From positions 1 to 21,614 of IMG/VR virus record IMGVR_UViG_3300012920_000331: 21,614 nt of DNA, one strand, 5' to 3'. A program made the position numbers and the translations under genes. Source of the DNA: a virus. This document shows, piece by piece, positions 5,903 through 13,646 of this stretch (the first letter of the stretch is position 1; the number at the start of each line of letters is the position of its first letter). Under the pieces are notes generated by a model, which ran no database searches, had not been told where the DNA came from, and saw only the letters and a list, made by a program, of their open reading frames with translations.

Positions 5903-6244
5903 ATGAGTGAAAATCTTAAAAGGCTAAGTCGAGAAGACATCTTAGGTCTTCCTGATGTGCCTGAAAAAATAATAAATATTGAAGAGTGGGGCTTTTCGAT
6001 CAAGATTAAAGGTATGTCAAAAGGTATGGCTGTTAAACTTGGTCGATTGCTCAAAGATACTGAATTAGACGCTTTTGAATATCAAATTCATCTTTTAAAA
6101 GAGTGCGTAATAGATCCTGAATTAGATGATGATCTAATTGATAGTCTTTACGAGAAAGATAGCAAGATAGTCGATCAGATCTTTGTAGAAATCAACAAAC
6201 TAAATGGCTTAGGGGGTACGGCGGAAGACGCCGATCAGTTTTGA
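5903..6244 (+). CDS. Tail assembly chaperone, short form (gpG-like)
   Basis: 113 residues ending GGTAEDADQF. It sits between tail tube and tape measure, the invariant place of the tail assembly chaperone, which coats the tape measure protein during tail assembly and is not in the virion. The N-terminus (MSENLKRLSREDILGLPD) leads to a beta hairpin (WGFSIKIKGMSKG) and helices (AVKLGRLLK, DAFEYQIHLLKECV). The -CVIDPELDDDL- stretch is typical of gpG-like proteins in phages of Gram-positive hosts. The stop is UGA preceded by UUU, a shift-prone context, and a second frame continues for 63 codons; see the next entries. Confidence 0.85.
   Translation: MSENLKRLSREDILGLPDVPEKIINIEEWGFSIKIKGMSKGMAVKLGRLLKDTELDAFEYQIHLLKECVIDPELDDDLIDSLYEKDSKIVDQIFVEINKLNGLGGTAEDADQF
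6212..6242 (+). promoter_or_regulatory. Programmed frameshift region (+1, or -2) for the chaperone
   Basis: The long form must move from the 5903 frame into the frame that is open from 6213 to 6434, which is a +1 (or -2) change, not -1. Two candidate sites lie inside the overlap. At 6239-6244, UUU-UGA lets the P-site tRNA re-pair perfectly one base on while the stop waits in the A site, as in the RF2 (prfB) shift. At 6212-6216, a run of five G (GGG-GGU) allows +1 or -2 slippage, as known for phage Mu tail genes. Which is used cannot be decided here. Confidence 0.65.
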
Positions 6245-6434
6245 TCTAGATACCGATCTAGCCTTTTCTTTTCGTTTAGCCCGTGATCTAAGCATGACGG
6301 TGGGCGAGTTGCATAGTAAGATGAGTGCTAAGGAATTTAATGATTGGGCTTATTTCTATTTATGGGAAAAGAAAGCCCGCGATAAAGCCCAAGCACTCGC
6401 AGACGCAGAAATGAAGAAGAAAAGGAACAGATAA
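6243..6434 (+). CDS. Tail assembly chaperone, frameshift extension (gpT-like)
   Basis: The second part of the chaperone, made as a fusion to 5903 by the frameshift, giving about 176 residues if the shift is at UUU-UGA. The segment DLDTDLAFSFRLARDLSMTVGEL, with KMSAKEFNDWAYFYLWEKKA after it (given here in pieces), resembles the DUF4035/gpT-type chaperone domain: LAR-L-MTV-EL then a -S-EF-W-YF- pattern. There is no credible start of its own: the ATG at 6294 has no ribosome site and would lose the conserved first helix. It ends four bases before the tape measure ATG, with a Lys/Arg-rich tail. Confidence 0.75.
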   Translation, partial: DLDTDLAFSFRLARDLSMTVGELHSKMSAKEFNDWAYFYLWEKKARDKAQALADAEMKKKRNR

Positions 6435-6437
6435 TAA

Positions 6438-8870
6438 ATGGCTGTATCAAATATAGTTTTAAATATTATAACTAAGGGCGCTGATCTAGCTAAACGACAA
6501 TTAGACGGGATCGGTAAGTCGGGCGATAAATCTTCTAAGGGGTTAGGTAAATTCGGAAAAGCTATGGGCGTTACTGCTGTTGCAGGCGCAGTAGCTATGG
6601 CGAAAGCTCTATCGAGCGCAACTAGACAATTTATGGCGTTCGACGACGCTATGACACAATCATTAGCGATCATGAGTGCTACTGAAGATCAGCAACGCCG
6701 TATGGAACAAACTGCAAGAGAAGTTGCGATCAGTACTTCCTTTTCCGCAGAACAATCAGCAGAAAGCTTTTTCTTCCTAGCGTCAGCAGGTTTAGACGCA
6801 GAACAACAGATCCAAGCACTTCCCCAAGTTGCTAAGTTTGCCCAAGCAGGTATGTTCGATATGGCTACTGCTACTGACTTGGCTACTGACGCACAATCCG
6901 CATTAGGTTTAACTGTTAATGACGCACAACAAAACTTAGAGAACTTAACTAGGGTAACTGATGTATTAGTCAAAGCTAACACCTTAGCTAACGCAAGTGT
7001 TCAACAGTTTTCAGAGGCTCTTACATCTAAAGCAGGATCCGCGTTAAAGGTTGTTAATAAAGATATCGAAGAAGGCGTCGCTGTTCTTGCTGTCTTTGCA
7101 GACGCAGGCGTTAAGGGTGCCGAAGGTGGCGAGAAGTTAAATCAGGTTTTAAGAGATATCCCAAGAGCTACAGCGAAGAACGGCGAAGAGTTTAGAAAAC
7201 TTGGACTAGAAATGTTTGACGCTGAAGGCAATATGAGAAATGTTGCTGACATTGTTGAAGAGCTTGATCGTGTACTTAAACCTATGTCCGATGAACTTAA
7301 AGCAAGTACATTAGATCAGTTAGGTTTAAATCGTGGTGTAGCTGACGCAGTTAAGATCTTATCAGGATCAACAGACAAGATCAGAGAATATGAAAGCGCT
7401 CTTAGAGATAGCGGGGGAACTACTGAAGAAGTAGCAGACAAACAGATCCAATCTTTATCACAACAAGTAGGACTAGCAGGCGACAAATTCGCAGAAATAG
7501 GATTGATCCTAGCTGATAAGTTCGCACCTGCATTAGAAGACGCAATCGGATTAGGTAATAGATTTTTAGATGAAGTAATTTTAAGACTTAAAGGCGAAAC
7601 ACCTGTAAAGAGTATTGAAGAACAAGCAAGAGGAATAGCGATGTTAAGTGGCGCTTTCGCAGGCGCTATGGGTGGCGGATCCCCGATAGTTAACTTCGTT
7701 GAGCAACAAGAACGCTTAGAAGAGATCCTAAGATCACAACAAAACGATCGATTAATGCAAAATATGGCGATCAATACAGCAAGATTAAATGAACATGTAG
7801 ATAGATCTATAGCACTTAATAGAGATCGAATTAATAACGCACATAGATACGAAATAGAACAAGATAGATTAAATCAGACAGTACAAACAGCCACAGAAGT
7901 AACAGAAGAGCTAAACGACGCAGAAGAAGAGTTAGTTGCATTAAGAAACGAAAAAGGTATAGGCGCATTAAACAAAGTTTTTAAAGCCTATCAAAAGATC
8001 GAAGATATAAAACAAAACATCATTGATCTAGAAACTGAAGAGCAAGACAGATTAGAAAGTTTAGAAAGCGCTCAAACAGATCAAGAAAAAGCAATTAAAG
8101 CAGTTGAGTTAGCTGAACAGGAATTAAATAGACAAAAAGAACTAAGTAAACAAGTTACATTAGAAGAAGAAATCGCGATCCTAAGACAAGCTGACGCAGT
8201 ACAAAGATTATCAGATATAGAAGAAAGATCTACGCTACAGAATAAAGAACTTGAACTAGCTAAAAGAAGATTAGAAGAAATAACATTAGCTAGCACTTCA
8301 GCTACTAGAGAAGAAGAACAAGCTGAAGAAGATCTGATCAGAGCGCAAGAAGATGTAGTAAAAGCAACACAAGCAGTAGAAAAAGCTACTGATGATTATA
8401 GAACTGCTAAAGAAGAACTAGCTAAAGCAACTGACGACAGTACAGAAAACTTACTTGAAATGGCGATCGCTAAAGCTGAATTAGATAAAGCATTAGCAGA
8501 CGCAAGCGCTTTAGGAACTTTTGAACAATTAGTAGGACTAATGGCTGATAAGGTTGAAGGCGATCTAGATCGTGTTATGAATAAATTTGGCGAAATATTT
8601 GCTTTATCAGGAAAACCTGTAGATCTTGGAACTTCAGGTGGTAAACAGCCTGCACAAAAAACCTTCGATCCTACAGGTGCATTAAAAGACGAAACACCTT
8701 TTGTAAGTAGTGGCGGTATAGGTGGTTTCGCAGGATCCATGCTAGCTACTAGCGGATCAGTAAATATAAATGTTACAACAGGTGCAGTTCTCGGAACTGA
8801 ACAAGATGTAGAAAATGCTGTTGCTACTGCAATAACAAAAGCACAACAGCGCGGACTTTCGATTGTCTAA
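6438..8870 (+). CDS. Tail tape measure protein (TP901 type)
   Basis: 810 residues; sets tail length and is ejected ahead of the DNA. The N-terminal part (LAKRQLDGIGKSGDKSSKGL, then a hydrophobic AVAGAVAMAKAL) is followed by the TP901-type core (FDDAMTQSLAIM, FSAEQSAESFFFLASAGLD, AVLAVFADAGVKGAEGGEKL) at roughly residues 65-330. Residues about 480-690 are long charged coiled coil. The C-terminus is Gly-rich (SSGGIGGFAGSMLATSG). At about 0.15 nm per residue the tail would be near 120 nm (rule of thumb). The stop overlaps the next ATG (TAATG). No muralytic domain is visible. Confidence 0.92.
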   Translation: MAVSNIVLNIITKGADLAKRQLDGIGKSGDKSSKGLGKFGKAMGVTAVAGAVAMAKALSSATRQFMAFDDAMTQSLAIMSATEDQQRRMEQTAREVAISTSFSAEQSAESFFFLASAGLDAEQQIQALPQVAKFAQAGMFDMATATDLATDAQSALGLTVNDAQQNLENLTRVTDVLVKANTLANASVQQFSEALTSKAGSALKVVNKDIEEGVAVLAVFADAGVKGAEGGEKLNQVLRDIPRATAKNGEEFRKLGLEMFDAEGNMRNVADIVEELDRVLKPMSDELKASTLDQLGLNRGVADAVKILSGSTDKIREYESALRDSGGTTEEVADKQIQSLSQQVGLAGDKFAEIGLILADKFAPALEDAIGLGNRFLDEVILRLKGETPVKSIEEQARGIAMLSGAFAGAMGGGSPIVNFVEQQERLEEILRSQQNDRLMQNMAINTARLNEHVDRSIALNRDRINNAHRYEIEQDRLNQTVQTATEVTEELNDAEEELVALRNEKGIGALNKVFKAYQKIEDIKQNIIDLETEEQDRLESLESAQTDQEKAIKAVELAEQELNRQKELSKQVTLEEEIAILRQADAVQRLSDIEERSTLQNKELELAKRRLEEITLASTSATREEEQAEEDLIRAQEDVVKATQAVEKATDDYRTAKEELAKATDDSTENLLEMAIAKAELDKALADASALGTFEQLVGLMADKVEGDLDRVMNKFGEIFALSGKPVDLGTSGGKQPAQKTFDPTGALKDETPFVSSGGIGGFAGSMLATSGSVNINVTTGAVLGTEQDVENAVATAITKAQQRGLSIV

Positions 8871-10132
8871 TGTCAGTAGCTTTTGATAGTAATGTCGATA
8901 TAACCGTAGAAATCGGATTTGATAGTGATCCTTTTGATGAAAGTCAATCTTTCACAGATGTAAGTCAATATGTAAGACAGTTTACAACAAACAGGGGAAG
9001 AGTTAATGAACTAGGTCAGTTTGGCGCAGGATCAGCACAAATATTGCTTTCAAATACAGATAATAGATTTAACCCAAGTCAGACTACACATTATTACGAT
9101 AGCGCTAATAATAGATCAAAAATACAGCCACTTAAAAGAGTTAGGATCAGCGCTGTTTACAGTTCAAGTACTTATGTAATATTTGAAGGATTTTTAGATA
9201 CTATTCCTGTAGTCTTTACTGCACAGGGGCAGGATAGCGTCGTAACTTTTAGAGCAACTGACGCTTTTAAAGTTTTTCAATCAGGTGTTTTAGACAGCCG
9301 ATCTTGGCGTTTAGGTCGTGCGGGTTTTTCAGAATTAGGACAATCAACTAGATTAGGATATAACGATACACCTGAACTATCTTCGGATCGTGTAACTAGG
9401 ATCTTAAATGCTATAGGATTTCCTACTAACAGAAGAGATATCTTAACGGGTACTAACAATGTACAATCTCAATCATTAGCAGATAATATATTATCAGCAC
9501 TTAGAGAAGTTGAAACAGCAGAAAACGCACAATTTTTTATAAGTGCAGACGGTAAAGCAACATTTAGAAATCGTGATTATAGGTTATCAAACACAAAAGC
9601 TATAAATGTGCAGGGTACTTTTAGTAATACAGGATCGGATCTTCCTTATACTGATGTCAGTTTGAGTTTAGATGATAATGAAATAATTAACTTATATGAG
9701 TGGACGAGAGAAGGCGGATCCACTCAATATGCGTCAGACGGCGACAGCGTTTCTAGATTTACAGCTTTCGCAAGCGCTAAATCTACTATAAATGTTTCTG
9801 ACGCTGATGTCCTTTCTATTATTCAGCAGAAAGTAGCTGAAACTTCTATTCCGATCGTAAGAATAGATAAATTAACTGTCAATCCTAGAGATAATACAGG
9901 ATTATGGACACAAGTTTTAGATCGTGAGTTCGGGGATCGTATTAAAGTTAAGATCCAAGATCCTAGCGGTACAACAATAGAAGACGAATTGTTAATAGAA
10001 AGCATACAGCATACTGTAAATGGATCGTCGCAATCTTGGTCGTGGTCTGCTACTCTTAGCCCTGCGGGATCTTCGGCTTGGATATTAGGATCAGCTAAAC
10101 TTGGCGAAGGTACTCGTTTCGCTTATAGTTAA
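8870..10132 (+). CDS. Distal tail / baseplate hub minor tail protein
   Basis: 420 residues, start overlapping the tape measure stop. The N-terminal region has the pattern of actinophage minor tail proteins placed after the tape measure: DVSQYVRQFTTNRGR, then AGSAQILLSNTDNRFNP, then KRVRISAVY and FEGFLDTIPV, a hub-like beta barrel around residues 30-130. A middle domain (ADNILSALREVETAENAQFF) and a C-terminal domain (GDRIKVKIQDP, ELLIESIQHTVNG, WSWSATLSPA) follow, as in Tal/hub proteins that form the tail tip and hold the fibres. It probably fuses Dit-like and hub roles, since no separate Dit gene is present. The middle region (RILNAIGFP) may bind neighbouring subunits. Confidence 0.8.
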   Translation: MSVAFDSNVDITVEIGFDSDPFDESQSFTDVSQYVRQFTTNRGRVNELGQFGAGSAQILLSNTDNRFNPSQTTHYYDSANNRSKIQPLKRVRISAVYSSSTYVIFEGFLDTIPVVFTAQGQDSVVTFRATDAFKVFQSGVLDSRSWRLGRAGFSELGQSTRLGYNDTPELSSDRVTRILNAIGFPTNRRDILTGTNNVQSQSLADNILSALREVETAENAQFFISADGKATFRNRDYRLSNTKAINVQGTFSNTGSDLPYTDVSLSLDDNEIINLYEWTREGGSTQYASDGDSVSRFTAFASAKSTINVSDADVLSIIQQKVAETSIPIVRIDKLTVNPRDNTGLWTQVLDREFGDRIKVKIQDPSGTTIEDELLIESIQHTVNGSSQSWSWSATLSPAGSSAWILGSAKLGEGTRFAYS

Positions 10133-10155
10133 AGTTATAGAAAGGTTTATATAAT

Positions 10156-11070
10156 ATGGCGGGTGCAGGTTGGAAAAGTTATAGCACAGGCGATTTAATT
10201 AGTGCTACAGAGTTTCAAACATTTTTACAAGATCAAGTTATACAAGTTTACGCAGATAGTTCAGCTAGAGATACTGCATTAGGAACTAATGACGCAGAAG
10301 GTATGTTCTGCTTTCTAAAAGATAGCAACACTTTACAATTTTATGACGGATCTAATTGGACGAATTTTATAGGTGAAGGCGATATAACAGGTGTTACAGC
10401 AGGATCAGGACTTACGGGCGGGGGTACAAGTGGCGCCGTAAGTTTAGCAGTTGATATAAATTCAGAAAGTTCAGTTACCCCTGTGAGTGCTGATGAGATT
10501 TTAATTGCTGACGCTAGCGCTAGTAATGCTATTAAGAAAACAACATTAGCTACTTTACCAATATCTACTGCTACACAATCAGCGCTAGATAACATTACAG
10601 CAGGAACAAGCACATTAACTATTCCTATTACTGTAAAAGTAGCAGACGACGGATCAGGATCGCAAAATGTATATTATATGCTTAATGGTACTGATACAGG
10701 GGCAGGAACTAAGACACCTGCTTTAGATGTAGCTGTAGGATATAAGTATAAATTTGATATTTCTGATAGCTCTAATACTAACCACCCATTAAAATTTTCT
10801 ACAACAAAAGACGGAACGCATAATTCAGGATCAGCATTTACAACTAATGTTACAGAAAGCGGAACAGCAGGATCCTCTAATGCTTATGTAGAAATAGAAA
10901 TAACACCTGAAACGCTTGGAACAGCAACTTCTACAGGTGCTACAGTAGGTAAATTATATTATTACTGCCCAAATCATAGCGGTATGGGTGCTGAAGGTAA
11001 TTTAAGCCTATATCCTAACGCGAGTTCGGGTGGTGGCGTGAGTTTAGGTTTAGTGATAGCATTAAGCTAG
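10156..11070 (+). CDS. Tail fibre protein with cupredoxin-like C-terminal domain
   Basis: 304 residues. The N-terminal 75 residues (GWKSYSTGDLISATEFQTFLQDQVIQVY in two parts, then FYDGSNWTNF) match a fibre attachment unit common in phages. A repetitive Gly/Ser/Thr middle follows (GVTAGSGLTGGG). The C-terminal domain at about 155-287 ends in YYYCPNHSGMG: Cys271, His274 and Met277, with His210 in NHPLKF further up, is the ligand order of type-1 copper cupredoxins. Whether copper is bound is unknown; the fold could be used purely for adhesion. A GAAAGG site precedes the ATG. Probably a host-contact component. Confidence 0.75.
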   Translation: MAGAGWKSYSTGDLISATEFQTFLQDQVIQVYADSSARDTALGTNDAEGMFCFLKDSNTLQFYDGSNWTNFIGEGDITGVTAGSGLTGGGTSGAVSLAVDINSESSVTPVSADEILIADASASNAIKKTTLATLPISTATQSALDNITAGTSTLTIPITVKVADDGSGSQNVYYMLNGTDTGAGTKTPALDVAVGYKYKFDISDSSNTNHPLKFSTTKDGTHNSGSAFTTNVTESGTAGSSNAYVEIEITPETLGTATSTGATVGKLYYYCPNHSGMGAEGNLSLYPNASSGGGVSLGLVIALS

Positions 11071-11083
11071 GAAAGGAATAGAA

Positions 11084-11428
11084 ATGGCGGAAACTTTTAA
11101 CACGGCTGACATAGCGGTTACAAACTCGGAACAGACTTTATATACTGCCCCAAGTAGTTCGGGCGATGTATCTATTATGTTATCTTTGAGAGTTACAAAC
11201 ATTGACGGAACTAATGATGATACTGTTACTGTTAAAATTTACGAAAGTGGCGGATCAACTCTAAAAGCGTCGATTGCGTCAACAATGACAGTACCAGCCG
11301 ACAGCTCTTTGGAACTTGCAGGAAATTCTAAAATAGTTTTAAAGCAATCTGAAGTAGTTAAGATCACGGGTGGTGCGTCAAGTGGCGATCTTGAAGCTTA
11401 TTTGTCTGTATTAGAAATTACGGCTTAG
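11084..11428 (+). CDS. Small beta-rich tail protein
   Basis: 114 residues, apparently all beta (TLYTAPSSSGDVSIMLSLRV, then DTVTVKIYESGG, SLELAGNSKIVLKQS, LEAYLSVLEITA). It resembles small beta-sandwich proteins encoded next to fibre genes in many marine phages and may be a fibre or collar trimer. The GAAAGGAA site at 11071 is a good match to the local consensus. The function is inferred from position between the two fibre-like genes; no enzymatic motif is present. Confidence 0.65.
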   Translation: MAETFNTADIAVTNSEQTLYTAPSSSGDVSIMLSLRVTNIDGTNDDTVTVKIYESGGSTLKASIASTMTVPADSSLELAGNSKIVLKQSEVVKITGGASSGDLEAYLSVLEITA

Positions 11429-11437
11429 GGGTTTAGT

Positions 11438-12439
11438 ATGTCTGAATATGGTTATACAGGAAAAGTACCTGCACAGAATACCGCAAAAAATAGCGGTGTC
11501 TTCCAAGTTAATGACATTATTGATTTAAAATCCGACAACGGTTGGTCGCTACAGGAATATCCTGTTCAATATTTAGTTATCGGTGGCGGTGGCGGTGGCG
11601 GTGGCGCCGAGTGGGTTTCGGGCGGTGGCGCAGGTGGCGCAGGCGGTTATCGTAATTCATACGCAAGTGAAACAAGCGGGGGAAATTCATCAACAGAAAC
11701 GCCATTAACAATTACACCCAATACAGATTACACAATTACAGTTGGCGCAGGTGGATCTCGCAAAAAAAATCAAGCCGTAGGCGGTGCAGGTAGCGATAGT
11801 GTTTTCGCGTCTATTACTTCTTTAGGTGGCGCAGGTGGGGCAGGCGCGCACGGGGGTAATGCTACTTCGGGCGGTGGATCGGGCGGTGGCGGTACAACTG
11901 CTACTTCTAAATCTAACGGTACTTCAGGTCAGGGCAAAAATGGTGGTAATGGTCTTCATGGGCCGAATACATGTCCTAATCACTACTTAGCAGGTGGCGC
12001 GGGTGGTGGCGCAGGTGGTAACGGAAATAACCCTAGCTGTAGCGGTGGAACTATTACGGGTGGTGCAGGATTAACTTCATCAATTACGGGAACTGCTGTT
12101 GGTCGTGGTGGCGGTGGTTTTGGTGCAGGTAACGATAATACTTTTAATTATCCTTTTGATAGTTCAACGGGTGGCGGTGGTACTTGTAATGGACAGGGCG
12201 GAACAGGTAGCGCTCGAAGTGGGGTAGCGAATAAAGGTGGTGGCGGTGGCGCCGCAACTTCAAACGCCAACGCTTATTCAGGTGCAGGCGGTAAAGGTGT
12301 AGTAATTGTCAGAGTTCCTTTTGATTGGAATTGTAACAATGCTAGTGGACTAACCTTTAGCGAAACTTTAGATTATGTTAACCACGAAAAAGTTATAGAA
12401 TTTACTGACGGTACTGATACAGTACAGTTTGGAGCATAA
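11438..12439 (+). CDS. Glycine-rich tail fibre adhesin
   Basis: 333 residues, probable receptor-binding fibre tip. The pattern YLVIGGGGGGGG at residue 47, followed by GGAGGAGGYRNS and a long stretch with many GGG, GGAGG and GGN repeats to about residue 285, is typical of the glycine-rich domain found in marine phage fibres and in T-even gp38-type adhesins, where such runs form polyglycine-II helix bundles with variable loops at the tip. The C-terminus (VIVRVPFDWNCNN) returns to ordinary sequence. The gene has only two GATC sites in 1 kb against 14-15 expected at the window average, partly because of GGT/GGC runs. The TAA abuts the next ATG. Confidence 0.8.
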   Translation: MSEYGYTGKVPAQNTAKNSGVFQVNDIIDLKSDNGWSLQEYPVQYLVIGGGGGGGGAEWVSGGGAGGAGGYRNSYASETSGGNSSTETPLTITPNTDYTITVGAGGSRKKNQAVGGAGSDSVFASITSLGGAGGAGAHGGNATSGGGSGGGGTTATSKSNGTSGQGKNGGNGLHGPNTCPNHYLAGGAGGGAGGNGNNPSCSGGTITGGAGLTSSITGTAVGRGGGGFGAGNDNTFNYPFDSSTGGGGTCNGQGGTGSARSGVANKGGGGGAATSNANAYSGAGGKGVVIVRVPFDWNCNNASGLTFSETLDYVNHEKVIEFTDGTDTVQFGA

Positions 12440-12910
12440 ATGGCTTATTACGCATTTATAAACGAAGATAATGTAGTAGTCGAAGTTATTTCAGGTAAAA
12501 ATGAAGATGAAACAACACCTGAAGGCTATGACACTTGGGAAGAATATTATCAAAGTAAAAGAGAAGGGCTTACTTGTTTAAGAACATCATACAATACTTA
12601 TGATGATGTATATTTAGATCCGCAAACAGGCGATCCTGCTGAAGATCAAAGCAAAAAATTTAGGGGGAACTTCGCTTGTAAAAACTCTATTTATATATCT
12701 GAAGGCGATTATTTTACGCCTGCTAAAGAGTTTAGCACTTGGGTTTATGACGAAAGCATAGGAAATCTAGGCGATTGGGTACCACCTGTAGCTAAACCTA
12801 CAGCAGAAGAATTAGAAGATGATCAGATTGCATTATGGAACGACGATGATGTCCAATGGGACATTTATGAGTGGAACACTACTACTGAAATATACGAAAA
12901 AATAGAGTAG
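12440..12910 (+). CDS. Fibre-associated protein of marine-phage type
   Basis: 156 residues starting directly after the fibre stop. The beginning MAYYAFINEDNVVVEVISGKN in two parts, then CLRTSYNTYDD and KKFRGNFACKNSIYISEGDYF, matches a family I recall next to fibre genes in cyanophages and pelagiphages (strand-rich start, -TSYNT-, -FRGNFA-, -F-P-K-F-SW-). The role is unproven; a fibre chaperone or an adaptor is usually assumed. The C-terminus is acidic (EELEDDQIALWNDDD). It ends 28 bases before the next start, with a palindrome in the gap. Confidence 0.7.
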   Translation: MAYYAFINEDNVVVEVISGKNEDETTPEGYDTWEEYYQSKREGLTCLRTSYNTYDDVYLDPQTGDPAEDQSKKFRGNFACKNSIYISEGDYFTPAKEFSTWVYDESIGNLGDWVPPVAKPTAEELEDDQIALWNDDDVQWDIYEWNTTTEIYEKIE

Positions 12911-12919
12911 AAAAACACT

Positions 12920-12940
12920 ATAAAGCTACACTAGCTTTAT
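12920..12940 (+). promoter_or_regulatory. Perfect palindrome over start codon (operator or RNA switch)
   Basis: The arms ATAAAGCTA and TAGCTTTAT (9 bp, no mismatch) are separated by CAC. The left arm overlaps a TATAAA -10-like box (12919-12924) and the right arm contains the first two bases of the ATG at 12939, which has no ribosome site. As DNA it has operator geometry; as RNA it would hide the start codon in a stem. Confidence 0.55.
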
Positions 12941-13646
12941 GAAAAAAATTATATTTAAAGCACTCGAAAAAAAATACGACACATTAGATAAACTTCCTGT
13001 CCCTGCTAGTAATAAATTGCCTGATTGGTACAAAGATATAAATATTTATGGCGATACAGAAAAAGCTGATGAAATAGAAGTAGGTACTAATTTAACTAAT
13101 GGTACATTTAAAAAATGTATTCCAATACTAGACGCATTAGGTTTGGGATATATCATAGAAACTCAATACGATATAGTCCTGAAACACATTGACGGTCATT
13201 GGGATTTAACTTGGAAAACGCAAGAAACAATATTTGAGCCACACGCAGAACATACTTCAAAAATAGAAACGCCTTATGGTTATTATTCTAGAGTAGCTAA
13301 GTATCAATATAGAAGATTACCTATTACGCCTAAAGGATATTCATCTTTAGTAATAAGCCCTATCGGTTATAACAAATTACCTTTTAAAGCTGTTGCGGGT
13401 GTAATAGATACTGATCGTAATATTTCAGGTTTCGCTTTACCCGTATGGGTTTCCAAAAATCACAGGGGTATAGTCAAGCATGGAACACCTATTGCACAGA
13501 TTATTCCATTTAAAAGAGATAATTGGGAAATGGTCAGCGATTATTTTAAAGACAATGATTATTATGTTCAAGAGCAAAACAGTTTCGGTAGGTACGCTAT
13601 AAATCATTATGCAAAAGAAATATGGAAAAAGAAAAAATTTAAATGA
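12939..13646 (+). CDS. LPDWYK-family protein 1, dUTPase-like motifs
   Basis: 235 residues, unknown function, of a type seen in marine phages near fibre genes. It starts with a KLPDWYKD motif (26-33). The stretch PKGYSSLVISP (131-141), GVIDTD (154-159) and GTPIAQIIPFKR (182-193) follows the order and spacing of the dUTPase/dCTP-deaminase core (PxGY, G-ID-D, G-xIAQ), but the conserved Tyr after the Asp is Arg and the Gly-rich C-terminal motif is missing, so catalysis is doubtful. I infer a shared beta fold reused for binding. A second copy follows with ATGA overlap. Nearly free of GATC (one site), unlike the rest of the window. No ribosome site. Confidence 0.65.
   Translation: MKKIIFKALEKKYDTLDKLPVPASNKLPDWYKDINIYGDTEKADEIEVGTNLTNGTFKKCIPILDALGLGYIIETQYDIVLKHIDGHWDLTWKTQETIFEPHAEHTSKIETPYGYYSRVAKYQYRRLPITPKGYSSLVISPIGYNKLPFKAVAGVIDTDRNISGFALPVWVSKNHRGIVKHGTPIAQIIPFKRDNWEMVSDYFKDNDYYVQEQNSFGRYAINHYAKEIWKKKKFK

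Noticed and set aside
6294-6434. Independent gene from ATG 6294
   Set aside because: No ribosome site, and it would cut off the conserved LAFSFRLARD helix; the frameshift fusion explains the frame better.
8463-8470. GCGATCGC (cyanobacterial HIP1) as explanation of GATC excess
   Set aside because: Only one such octamer was noticed; most GATC sites are flanked by A/G on the left and A/T/C on the right, so HIP1 is not the selected word.
10150-10155. TATAAT directly before ATG 10156 as a promoter
   Set aside because: It touches the ATG, so transcription would begin within the gene; a normal GAAAGG ribosome site serves this start.
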